A DNA stretch of 64,000 nt from Cephalotus follicularis (Eukaryota; Streptophyta; Magnoliopsida; Oxalidales; Cephalotaceae). The notes beneath the pieces were generated by a model, which saw only the letters and a program-made list of their open reading frames with translations, searched no databases and was not told the DNA's origin. Positions 47,705-59,016 of this stretch are shown here, piece after piece. The stretch spans positions 1 through 64,000 of the forward strand of contig BDDD01000079.1 of assembly GCA_001972305.1 (NCBI GenBank). The letters are read 5' to 3'. The stretch's first letter is position 1, and the number at the start of each line of letters is the position of its first letter. Both the position numbers and the translations under genes were made by a program.

Positions 47705-50700
47705 TTGTCTGTATATATGTACAACTGTGTCCTCGTGTCTTTATTTTTTGGAGTTGCCATGTCAGACACCTCGTGTCCGTGTCGACACCCAACAATGATT
47801 TTGCGTCGAGGTATACTTTTCTACTCAATTTCCTTTGAGAACCATTGATTTTTATAAACTTCTATCCACTTTCAGGCAAGTCAACTGTTCTTAGATTGAT
47901 CTTCAGGTTTTTCGATGCTGACGTTGGACAAGTAAGAATGAATATAAAGATTATCTAATCCTCTATATCTATCTTATTCTGAATTCCTGAATAAAGCATA
48001 ACTGCTTTAAAGTTTTATGTTTGTTCTCAGTTTGACTTTCTTTTTTGCTGATATGCAACTTGCTCCTCTGACAGATAAGGGTTGATGGTCAAGATATACG
48101 AGAGATTACATTGGTTAGTCTACGGAAGTCTGTTGGTGTTGTGCCACAAGATACAGTAAGTTTGGAATGACAATGTCATTCTTACTTACTAGTTTTGTTT
48201 TTATTGAAATTATGGGGGAGGGATCTTGCTGTTTGTATTTATGAAATGAGTTGTGCTCTATTGGCAGGTACTTTTCAATGATACAATATTTCACAACATT
48301 CATTATGGTCGTCTTTCAGCAACAGAAGAGGAGGTATGTGATAAAGTGTAGTGTTAATGCTACTTTTTCCTTTTACTCTGTTACTTTACTATTTTGGATT
48401 ATCTATAGCATCATGCATTATCCATCCAGGTATATGATGCAGCTCGGCGTGCAGCAATTCATGACACTATTATTAACTTCCCTCAGAAATACTCTACTGT
48501 GGTAGGGGAAAGAGGACTCAAGGTGAGGCCAATGTCTATCAGCCATGTAATACATTTTTCAGAAGTATTAATCTTAGAGCTGCTTACTTCTGGACATTGG
48601 GTACTGGATTTCAACATTACTGCTCCTTTAGATGGTGCAATGTCTTGCTCAAGATGCACAAAGAAAAAAAAAGCACTGGCTGCATGATTGATCTACATAT
48701 TTTATGGGCGCAAACAGGACACTTTTTGTAACTATGAAATAGATTTCTCTATTCTCTTAATTGTAGCTCAGCTTTTTGGCAGTAATTCGATTGGTCTCTG
48801 ATTCACCACCCCTAACCCATATTTAGTTTGATTTCATGTTTTACAATGGTTTAGTTTTTCAGTCCATTACTGTCAGATTTTATCCATTTGGATAGTGTAG
48901 TTTATGGAGCAAACCCATTCGTTGGGAGACTGGTGTTGTAAGGGCCAACTTTGCTGCCTTTATTTGCAGACAACTCACGGTTAGGTTAGTAGGAAAACCG
49001 ATTTAATTGGCAGTCACATAATAGTTTTATGGTTATTATAGTTTTGAGTACTATAATAATGATATATTTGTTTATTGTAGTAAGTTTGTTAGTATTGGAA
49101 GTGTTATATTATAGTTTCTTTCTAATTTAAGGCTGTATATAAGTTGCCTGAAAGAGATGCAATTCCCTGTTTGCCCAGCATGCTATATTTTTTTTCCTTT
49201 CTTACTCTTAATCTATATGTAGCGATGCATTTTTGTGGTTTCACACTTATCTGATGATTTAGGACCTATATTTTTTCGTATCCTCTTGACAAATCCTTGC
49301 ATTTACATGGATCTTAGCTGCTTATCGATCCTTTATAAGATTTGGATCATGTGGTGATCATACAATTGTGTGACCATTTTTCCGGACTGTAATCTTGATA
49401 ACTATGGGTATAGCCTAACAACTTTTATGTGACAATAGACACTTGGTTTTTTTTCACTAATTCAGTACTGTCCTGTCCAGTTAAGTGGTGGTGAGAAGCA
49501 GCGTGTGGCTCTAGCTCGTGCATTTTTGAAAGCACCTCCTATCTTGTAAGCAAACTCATAGTTTTCTTGATTGTATTCAATGCATATATCTAAGTGTTTG
49601 TGTGTTGAAGCGCATCATTATAATAGTCTGTATGTCTTTCTTGTGTCATGTTATATGTAATCATCTTCTACAAGTGTCAACCTGTTCTTTTTCGCCTTTC
49701 CCTTGTCTTGTGGTGCGTTTAAGTTGCCCGGAATTAAATTATTTTGAACTAGGCGCTGTCATTTATTGCATGTTTCACTAGTGTGATTATTCATCTTTGT
49801 TGTAAATGATGGAACTTAGTTATTTTCTTTGATCTTGTCCATGATTTGTAATATAACTGACCATGTAGTTTAACGCCATTTTTATCTGATTTGGGGTATG
49901 CTATGGTTCGGGGTACGAGTGTAGGGATGAGTACAATACTTTCCCCCGTACGCCGTACGATAGGGATAGGCTTAGTCGGAACGTTAGTGGAGTTGATGTT
50001 CGCTTGAAAGCATTCCCTTAGTCCATTTTGATATATATACATGTAAAATAATATAAAGGTACTACCTATTTTTAAAAAATAGATACTTAAAACATTTTTA
50101 AAAAGTTGAAGTAACTATAATATGAAACGAAAAGCTTAATTACTCGGACAAATTATCCAACTATTCTGGCCTTCCATTGTGAAAGTGGGTTTGCCGATCC
50201 GGATCGGGAACCCACCATGTTTGGGTTCGTGCGATCCAGATCGTAGTTCCAGGGGGGTTGTCATGAATTAGGTCACTGGTTTACACTCACATAGCATGAC
50301 TGACGTTATCATTGTCTGATATAATGTTTAGGTTATTATAATTGGGTGTTCACCAACCAATTAACTTTGTGGAAGTACCTTCCTTTACTGCAAGAGGAAC
50401 CTTCTCCTCAATCTCCATCTCATGCATAACCAATTCAAAAGACTGTTGATCAATGTAGCAACTGAAAATATCAAAGTCACAGCATGGTCATACAGTCTAA
50501 TCGAGAGATAATAAAATGTGCTCTATTTGGGGTCATACAGCACGGTCATTAAATTTATTGAGAGGATGGGGTTTGCAATTAATACAAAAATATAATCTTG
50601 GCTTTAACCTGCATGGTATGTTTCTTTTTTTTTTTTTTCCTTTTTCTATTATTAAGGGGGGAAATTACCAGTCCTTTTTCTCCATCATTATCACTTGTGT

Positions 50701-51446
50701 ATGATTTCCATTTCATTTTATTTCCTCAGGTTGTGTGATGAAGCTACAAGTGCACTTGACAGCACAACTGAAGCAGAGATATTAGGTGCATTGAAGTCAC
50801 TTGCGAACAATAGAACATCTGTCTTTATTGCTCACAGGCTAACCACTGCAATGCAGTGTGATGAGGTAAGCTTTTTTTGTAACTCATGTTCTCTCTCGAT
50901 ATGTTGAAATTCAAGGTTTTATTCATGAAATCTTGGTCTCCCACTTCAGGATACGACCAGCCCTTCTTTTTGGATGATGTATGCTAATTTTTCTCGTCAA
51001 GGAAATCGTACTTCTATTATATTCATAAGCATAGCTGCCACATCAATTACCTTATAATGAAGGAGATAAAAATGGTTTTCTAGTCATACCTTTGATTTTT
51101 ATCAGCCATGTATTACAATCCACTGGAACAATTATGCACTATACAAAGTAATTTTAACTCGAGTTTATATAGGTTGAAAGTGACATCTAACCCATATCTA
51201 ACCCTTCATTTTTTCCTATCTATTTTGGATGTTATTTAAATCTTTGCCAATTATAATTGGTGTATAGAATATTATTTGCCATATTTCGTTTATGCTTCTC
51301 AGATTATAGTCTTGGAGAATGGGAAGGTGGTCGAACAGGGACCCCATGAAGTACTCTTGACAAAGGCAGGAAGATATGCTCAGCTATGGGGACAACAAAA
51401 TAGTACTGGGGATGCCATTGATGTAGCCGTCAAATTGGAGACGTGA
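43088..51446 (+). CDS. ABCB25: Mitochondrial ABC half-transporter ABCB25/ATM3
   Basis: Eighteen exons join in phase: 43088-43793, 43874-43935, 44023-44066, 44515-44617, 44860-44967, 45172-45255, 45387-45447, 46093-46238, 46334-46450, 46537-46622, 46890-46978, 47876-47931, 48075-48155, 48268-48333, 48430-48522, 49481-49545, 50730-50865, 51303-51446 (2,247 nt, 748 codons plus stop). The N-terminus is Arg-rich, as in a mitochondrial presequence. Membrane helices follow from about residue 170. Nucleotide-binding motifs: Walker A GTSGSGKST (531-539), Q-loop Q579, signature LSGGEKQ (635-641), Walker B ILLCDE (D659, E660), H-loop H691. This is the Atm1-type inner-membrane exporter that supplies a glutathione-linked sulfur compound for cytosolic Fe-S and molybdenum-cofactor synthesis. 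An in-frame TTG upstream at 43070 is not the start. A variable Ala run (about residues 203-212) is coded by GCT repeats. Confidence 0.95.
44235..44330 (+). mobile_element. tRNA-derived SINE in ABCB25 intron 3
   Basis: The intron has an A-box-like TTAGCTCAATCGGTAAG at 44242-44258 and a B-box-like TTGAGTTCAATTTCC at 44286-44300, with tRNA-like spacing and a short A-rich tail. It has the same orientation as the gene. No target duplication was confirmed. Confidence 0.55.
45530..45845 (-). mobile_element. TRIM element in ABCB25 intron 7
   Basis: Two direct repeats (about 45530-45621 and 45736-45845) share TCCCTAAAAGCATG...TATCTCTCAA...TCAATGTGGGATTCACATC. The complete one is 110 bp and has perfect inverted ends TGTTAAGAT and ATCTTAACA. 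Next to it on the minus strand is a perfect initiator-Met primer site TGGTATCAGAGCGAG (45735-45721). The internal part is about 115 bp with no coding capacity. This is the layout of a terminal-repeat retrotransposon in miniature, with one damaged LTR. Confidence 0.85.
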
Positions 51447-53191
51447 AACCAAAATTTGCATACAACCCTCTAAGTTTTCATCTGTGTATTATTTATTTGG
51501 ATGAGGTTGAATGGCTGATACTGAGGTAAGCTTGTTACATCAAATTCATTGTATAGTTCGAAAACAAGAAAAGGTTGTATGATAGTGCAGAAAATAAATC
51601 ACACATGGTCCTCCCGAGGCTATATGCAGATTTCGGTGGGCTGTTGCGATATGCATTACATGGGGTTTGGATGGGCATTGCTTCAATGAGTGCACATTAT
51701 CCAACCTCCAATCAGATCATGAAATTGAAGGGGATTGAATTTTACATACCTTTTAGACATCAAAGTGGGAGGAGAAATGCAACATTCTCATTCTTGTTGT
51801 GTTCCATTTCAAAATCTGTAAAATAAACGCGGATATAGAACTCCGTGTACTCAATCATCAGAGTAGCAATTAACTGTTGCATGTGTGAAATACAGCTGAG
51901 CTTAACATACTAGTTTTTTTACTCGTAATACAATGCCTGATGGCCATGTTATACTCACTGAAGCTCATAATGGAGTCTGTCAATTTCGAGAGCCATACGG
52001 CTACTATCCCACTGGTTTGGTGTGGAATGTTTTCGACTACTTTTGTGTTGGTAAATTCTTCTCCTGTGCTTTTATTTGTTCGTAAGGGGCACTGATAGTT
52101 GTGATTACACTCAGAGAAGTACTACTCTAGTTGCATGACACAATCCGTTGAGATTTTTTGCATGCTAAGACCTCCATATAATATAGCCTGAGTTATTCCA
52201 ACACCTAGTTTCTCCTTAGGAATCTGCGATATGATGCCGTAAATGCTGACGTGGTGCTTGTCATTCTAACGATGACTTGAGAAATCTTTTATTTTGGTCG
52301 CAATGACAACTAGCCTTCCAGAAGGGCCGGCCCTATGCAGCAAAGTCTATGATACGTGATGATATTAGCACAGTCGAAGCCCAACTCAAAAGGCCCCAAA
52401 AGTGCAGCAGATCAAGATCAGCCCAACTCCAAAGCAGCTGATGACAACAACAGGGTAAGTACAATATCTAGGCCTCACTCTGCAAAAGCTGCAAACTCAG
52501 TATAAATTCTACCGTCATTCATCCCCCTTATCTTCCTCATGTTTCTTGGGGCATCATATCTGTTACTATTCTCGTTATATTAGCCCTTTTCAAACTTTTA
52601 TTTTGTTCCAAAGTGTTTGTCATAGTGAATAAGTTTTTGTTATAAATTTTAAATTATAACCAACATACCAATTATACTTTAATTAAAACTTTTAAAGATA
52701 AATATCAAATTCTTCCTTATTCTTTAATACTTATCTAAAACATGTTATTTGGTCAAAAGATTATCATAGAGGTAGTAGAATTCAGAGGATAATGAGTGAG
52801 ATATAAACATTATTGTGTACCAGCCATTCAACAAAAGCGATCTATTTTTTTTTTTCAGTTGAGAAGAGTCTAATACAATACCTAATGCCTATTTTAACTC
52901 AACTTCACTAAATTTAATTATCAGTAATTGTAAATTTGATTTTTTTAATTATCAAGAATTCTTTTCAATACACTCAGACCTATAGGAGGGGATACTATTT
53001 CCACCAACATAAAGGCACTTCCCATAAGTTCCCGTTACTCAAGTTTGGACATCTTGGTAAACTTCCTTGAACTTTTTTAATTATTCCTCTTATAAGATTA
53101 TAATTTAGTCTCCAAATATTTTAAATGTTACAAATGACTAGATTTCAACTTTTTCTTACAATCATATATATCTCTCTCTCACACACACACA

Positions 53192-53228
<37 letters not shown>
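51447..53228. other. ABCB25 3' flank and intergenic DNA
   Basis: Possible AATAAA signals for ABCB25 lie at 51593-51598 and 51822-51827. A GGGCCGGCCC palindrome at 52325-52334 resembles the end of a DNA transposon, but no partner end was found. From 53163 to 53228 there is a (CT)n(AC)n(TA)n microsatellite that abuts the Gypsy LTR. No further gene was seen. Confidence 0.45.
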
Positions 53229-53229
<1 letters not shown>

Positions 53230-53713
53230 GTTGATACAAGGATAAACTCCTCAACAGTTCTTTACGTGAAAGTGTTTGATTTGTAGAGGGAAACGAACTG
53301 GATGCTCCGAGAACGGTATTGGGTTGAGTATTTCACGATCTTCCCTGCACACAAATAACAAACTAGTCGAAGGTCCAGGTGACTCTCCGATACTTAAGTC
53401 AGACAGTGTACAAACAAGAAAGCAATAAGGTTCTTTTAGTGCAAAAATAGCAGACCTATGTAATGTATTGCTTTGTAGTACTTATAGAACATGGTTGTAA
53501 CTACTTTGCTTGACTTGCGGAGATGATTATTGTACCCCTAGGAAACGGTCGAGTATCTCGCCATTTCCCTGATTTGACGTTGGAGCGTTATTGAGTGTTA
53601 TATTTCCAGATTGTGAATGATACGGCCACGTGTTTGTAGCTCTAGATGGCACTTGTCTCGTTTTTTCAGAGGACACGTGGCGGTGCTGTTTATACATAAA
53701 TTTTTCCATATCA
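53229..53713 (-). repeat. 3' LTR of the right Gypsy
   Basis: It runs TGTTGATACAAGG...CCATATCA on + and matches the LTR at 62781 over nearly its whole length. The left flank is a TA-repeat, and the right LTR also ends in a TA-repeat, so a target duplication cannot be read clearly. Confidence 0.8.
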
Positions 53714-53765
53714 TATGCCCCTTTGGTCTTTATTTTCTGGACTTAACAGAGAAGGAAGACCATTG

Positions 53766-56142
53766 ACAATCTTCCCATATGGAGGCCAGGGTAATTACAT
53801 TCAATTTAAGGCCTAATCAGTACCTATATCAGAAATTTATCCCAGGACAGTCGGCTGTTTCTAAGAACAGTTGGTTGTTTTGATTTGGTAGTCGGCTGTT
53901 TGTTCTAAACAGTCGACTGGTTTGATTGAGTAGTCGACTGTCATGAAGAACAGTCGACTGCTTTGCCCAGAATTGGCAGGCAGTAACAGGGTATGCATTT
54001 TCAATGTCCAAAACTAACTCAACAATACATGCAATCAACCAGGAAATCATCCACACATGATATGCACATTATATCTTCGAAAACATGTCGTTACCCCTAC
54101 CTCAATTGCTATCCCGGAATCAAATTGAGTTGATTCCTCTCTTTGAGTTCCAAGTTCTTCACCCAACTCAATCTTCCAAAATCCAGTGACTAATCTATAT
54201 GGTTGCATGTATACAGGTTTAGATATCAATACCAGTACATTCATCTAGTTATTCAGTCATGATAACAACAAAAATCAGAACCAGAAGCTTACAACCAATT
54301 TCTAAGTTCCATTTTCCATTTTCTAACTAAACCAAGTTCAATCTCCAATTTTCAGGCTTATTAATGATGATCATGTTTAATCAGTAGGGTTATAGAATGA
54401 ATGTGCTACTGTTTAATTATAACTTCAACAATAACAGAACTTGGAGCTTACCAGGAAATCAAAGCTTCAACTCCTCCTTTGAACTCTAATCCTTCAACAT
54501 GCATCCACTTGCCAACAGCTACTATCCAATGCGTTTTCCTTCTCTCTCAAGTGTTTCCAACACTCCTTTCCATCTCTCAGCAGTTGATATAAAGGTTTCA
54601 AGCCTTAGAACTCGCCAGATTCCATTAATTCAGCCCTCTCTCTTTTCTCTTCTCTCTCCCACATACACCTCTTCTCACTCTTTTCCCTTCTGTTTTGCAG
54701 GTTGCAGGTCTGCAAGTCTGCAGAAGGAATAGAGGACATGCAAGGCACTCCTCTTGCATGTTATGGCAGCTGCTGACACGCATAACACCTGTCCATCATG
54801 CACTGCCTCTGCTCTGTCTCACATGCATGCACAGACACCTGTTCTGTGCCGTTCCAGTCGACTGTATTTACTTGGCAGTCGACTGTCCACTCCACGCATC
54901 AAACAGTCGACTGTTCCCCTGTGACAGTCGACTGTTGATGGCTGATTTTTGGGTATTTAGGTTTATTTCCTCAATTAATTCACAACCACAATCCATATAA
55001 CAATTGGACATTAAATTCAAGTAAGTGCATATTTTATTCATCAAAAGTACAATATACACGGATTGAAATTGCGGTTATTACATAGACAGTACAATTCAAG
55101 AATACCGCACAAGGGTACAATCAATCAATCCAGTGGTTTGGGTGTCACATGTCGCTAACTCCTAGCACCAACTGTGCACCACCTAACTATCATCCTACAC
55201 TCCGAAGATGATGAGTCAGGTCAGTTCTTCCGGCATTTAGCGGGTAGGTAACAATCGGGATCTGCATTGCAGATAAGTGTGGTGGATGCTCTAGCCAACT
55301 CCTGGCACCTAGGACCACCCCGTAGCCAGTGATGTCTCCTATCACTCGACTAACAGCAATAACATAGACAATCAATTCAGTCAATTCAATAGCAATATTA
55401 CATATATCAATAGTATGCAATATAAAAGTTATTTTCTTAGAAACAATTTTACAGTTCGGTGACCATACCTCTCGTCGGAGGAAACGGTATTCAGTACAGT
55501 ATCAGTACCTCTCATAGGAGGAAGATCAATAGTTCTTTTGACAATAAGTTTTCATTTGAAAATGATCGTTGAAATCATTAATTGTGCACATAGCACTTAG
55601 TTGGTTCAATCCTTTAAAAGTAAGAAACAATAGTGTTTATGAACACCCAAACTAGTATATACTAATTGCAACAGTAGCATATACAGCAAAACAGTAAAGG
55701 ACAGTAACAATTCAAGGATTCAATAAGATCATTAGGATACCCTAGTCATTCTTGCACAACTCTCATAAGGAGCACATACGATGTTTAATTTCTGAAATGT
55801 AATTATATAAGGCCAAGGTTGACTGTTACAATCATCCCATATGGAGGCCAGGGTAATTAAATTCAATTTAAGGCCTAATCAGTACCTATATAAAAAATTT
55901 ATCCCAGGACAGTCGGTTGTTTCCAAGAACAGTCAGCTGTTTTGATTTGGTAGTCGGCTGTTTGTTCTAAACAGTCGACTGGTTTGATTGAGTAGTAGAC
56001 TGTCATGAAGAACAACTGACTGCTTTGCCCAGAATTGACAGGCAGTAACAGGGTATGCATTTTCAATGTCCAAAACTAACTTAACAATACATGCAATCAA
56101 CTAGGAAATCATCCACACATGATATGCACATTATATTAGCTC
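53766..56142. mobile_element. Nested unit bounded by ~310-bp direct repeats
   Basis: Segments 53766-54074 and 55829-56142 are near-identical direct repeats (shared blocks CCCATATGGAGGCCAGGG and GATATGCACATTATAT). Each holds a cluster of CAGTCGACTG motifs; more lie inside at 54855-54934. This is the shape of a small LTR-bounded element of about 2.4 kb, but TG/CA ends and a target duplication are not clear. It could instead be a local duplication. No coding frame was recognised. Confidence 0.6.
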
Positions 56143-56644
56143 AACTTTGAGCAGGGCTTTGATATGTTACTAAGCCTGCAAGATGCGGACTACTTCGTCA
56201 CATGGGCCTTGCTCCTCGGCCCAAGTCTGACATTAATTAGGACGCGACTGAGGAATCGTTTTATCCGTTTGTGTCTTTTCACCTGCCGCTCATTGTTTCT
56301 TCATATCCCGCGCTTGATTAGACGGACTGATCTCAACCGTTTAATCCAGCTGAGATCTAAAGGTCCGAAAGCAATCTTGAACCCTTTAAATTACCCTTTT
56401 CTTCTTGAGGAAACCTCTTTACCTTTATCTTCATCTAACTCTGAAAGCTTTTTGCTATACCAATTCTCTCTATCTTTCCAAACTTCAAACAGCTCCTCTT
56501 CAAATCTCTAATCTCAGGTTAGCCATTTTTCTCTGTTTGCTTTGAAAAAGTGTTTGGGCATCTCTCTAGGGTTTTTCTTGGCTTCACATCTTCTCTCTCT
56601 CTCTCTCACTCTCTCTATCTCTCTCTCTTTGTAAGCAAATCCAA

Positions 56645-59016
56645 ATGGCTAGGACCAAGCAAACCACCAGACAAGTTACCGATCCAAATGTGGTGCGCCG
56701 TTTGGCGGGAGAGGCAACTGTTGCCGAGTGTCCTCTTGGTGCTGGGGAGGATATGGATGCCATCGTTGATGGTGCTCCAGATTTCACTTCTACCGAGGCT
56801 GGGGCCGAAGTTTTTAGGGCCCACTTTGATAGGAGTGTGTTCCGCACTAAAAAAGTAAAGAAACTAGCCAATGAGTATTGCTTCCCGAGGGGCTTGGAGT
56901 TCTCGCTCCCCTGAGATCCCATGGAAACTACAGAGAGTAGATCCGGTCTCTTTGGGGTTTTCGAGGATTCTCTGACACACAGCCTGAGACTGCCAATTCC
57001 CTCCTTCGCCGTTGCTATTCTGAGGCACTTCCAAATTCACCCTTCTCTGATCCAGGCGCAATCTTGGGCCTTCATCATGGGTTTTTTTGGTGAAGTGTTT
57101 GGAGATCAAAGTGACAGCTACAATGGGGTTTTTTAAGGAGTTCCATTCTCTGGTTGTTTCTCTTGGCAAGCGCGGGTACTATTTCAAGGCTCGCGTTGGT
57201 ATGACCAAGAAGTTACTGGTGGAGCCCACGAAGTCTGTCGAAGGTTGGAGAAGGAGGTATTTCCTTATCAAGAATCTCCCCGGGTTCACCCCCTGTCAGT
57301 GGTGTGATACCTTGGACGTTTCACACCTCAATCGGAGGTCAGATCTGTCTATAGCCGAAAAGGCCGACCTGGCAAAACTCTCTGCTCTGGAGCCAAAGGG
57401 GGTGAATGATACCGTATGGGAGGATCGTCTTCACCGGGTCCTCTAGTCGGTGAGACTGATTGAATGATGAGGAGGATATTCCGGTTGGGATAGAGAGAGA
57501 GAGAGGGTTAAAAACAACAGAGAAGAACCCAATGCTCGGCCCGTGACCGAGGGGGAAAGCTGTATTAAGCCTTCATCTCCTCCACTTCTAACTTATTTAT
57601 TTCTTTCATTCACTTACTATTTTTTTGTTGTGCTTTTGATTCTGTGCTTTTTGTGGTTCTCTGCAGCGATGGGTCCTCGGCGCGATGTGGCTGATATCCT
57701 GAGGGTTAGCAAGGAGAAGAGAATTCAGGTGGCCACCAACGGAGCAAGGCAGAGAGAAACTGTTGCGGAGGCTGAGATGAGGTCTATCACTGCTACGGCT
57801 GCCAAGAAGAAGTCTGACAAAGGCAAACGGCCTATGGATGAACGCCCTCCTACTCCTCTTTACGCTCCTCCAACTAAGAAGCACAAATGAGGGAAAGGAG
57901 TAGAGAGCTATTCTAGCGGCTAAGAAAATGATCCTCCTACTGTGAGCCTTCAGGATCAGATTTGCCGTAGCGCTCCTCGGGATATCAACAAGATGGTAGA
58001 CGATCTGGAGGTGTTAGGTAGCTCTGGCTTGAACTTGAATGCTCCTGGGGTTCCCTTTGAACTTAGCAAGTTATTATTCCTTCCTTCCGAGCTCCAAGCT
58101 AGAAAGGGCTGGAACCATGAGCAACTAATGAACCATTGCATCCGGAGCAATATTATCGTAGGTGATTTCTTCTGTTCCTTTTCAAATATATTCTATGATT
58201 TTCCTTTGACACCCATCTTTCTTTGGCAGGCTCTGAACGATGCTCAACTAATGGTTGAGAACTTTAAAGCCATCCTTGAACTCAATGACCAGTTGAGGGG
58301 AGAGGTCGTAGAGCTCAAGGAGACGGCCTAAACGGCCAAAGCTCAGTTGGAGGAGGTTCTCGGGGCCCAAGAGTCCATCACAGAAGAGAAGAGATAGGTC
58401 ATTGAAGCTCTGGAAAAGGAGAGGGTAGAGAGGAGAAAAGTAAAGCGAAAACTTGTGCAAACTAGTGAGATGTTGCATGCTCTAGACGAGAAGTTCTCTG
58501 GATACCGAGATAGGAAAGAAGCTCGGGTTAAAAATGCAGTGGACAAAGCCCTCAAGGAATTCAAGACTTCAGCTAAATTCCAAACAATAACGGAGGCTGA
58601 TGTGGAAGATCAAGGCTTCTTCAGCTTTCGGAGAAGAAGTATTCAAGGAATCCGCAGAGTACTTTGGTCAGGCCTTCTATTCTTGTCAGAACTGGATTTC
58701 AGCTCTTCATCCTGAGGTTTCTTTGTCCCACATTGTATGCTACCAGACTGTAGATAATGTTGACTTCTATCCCGAGGGGATTGATGCGGAGGAAGAAAAA
58801 ACTGGGCTTTCTTTAGATGAGGAAGCTCGTCTTGCTCGTGAAGAGAATGAGACGCAGAGGACTGAGTCCCCAGATCTGGTTATTTTATCCTTGGATCCTG
58901 ATGTGGTCGTTTCTTCTCTACCTCCCTCTTCAGAGCTTGTTGCTCCTCAGCCTCTTACCTCTGAACCCTTTGTTGCTCCTCTACCAGAGGACGATCATGA
59001 GCCCTCTCCTCAATAG
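56645..59016 (+). pseudogene. Antisense transposon gene with histone-H3-like N-terminus
   Basis: The gene lies opposite to gag-pol. Its ATG at 56645 has a good context (CAAATGG) after a CT-rich leader. Residues 2-7 are A-R-T-K-Q-T, identical to the start of histone H3, and residue 9 is also Arg. A TGA at 56912 and an extra T in a T-run at about 57130 break it. The next part (LRLPIPSFAVAILRHFQIHP, then GWRRRYFLIKNLPGF) resembles plant proteins labelled putative gypsy type transposon. An intron is likely from about 57450 to 57666. The second part (57669 on) has basic patches (KKKSDKGKR, PTKKHK), a clear small intron 58160-58229 (GTGATT...TTGGCAG), a coiled coil (58260-58600), a frameshift near 58610 and an acidic C-terminus ending at 59016. 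Stops lie at 57888, 57921, 58329 and about 58395. Function unknown. Confidence 0.65.

Noticed and set aside
49791-50042. Minus-strand frame in ABCB25 intron 16
   Set aside because: Short, within an intron, and without recognised features; perhaps a decayed repeat but not supportable.
52325-52334. GGGCCGGCCC as the end of a hAT-like element
   Set aside because: No matching second end or target duplication was found nearby.
56645-56914. Possible histone H3 gene
   Set aside because: Only the first few residues match; the histone fold region is absent and the protein continues into transposon-type sequence.
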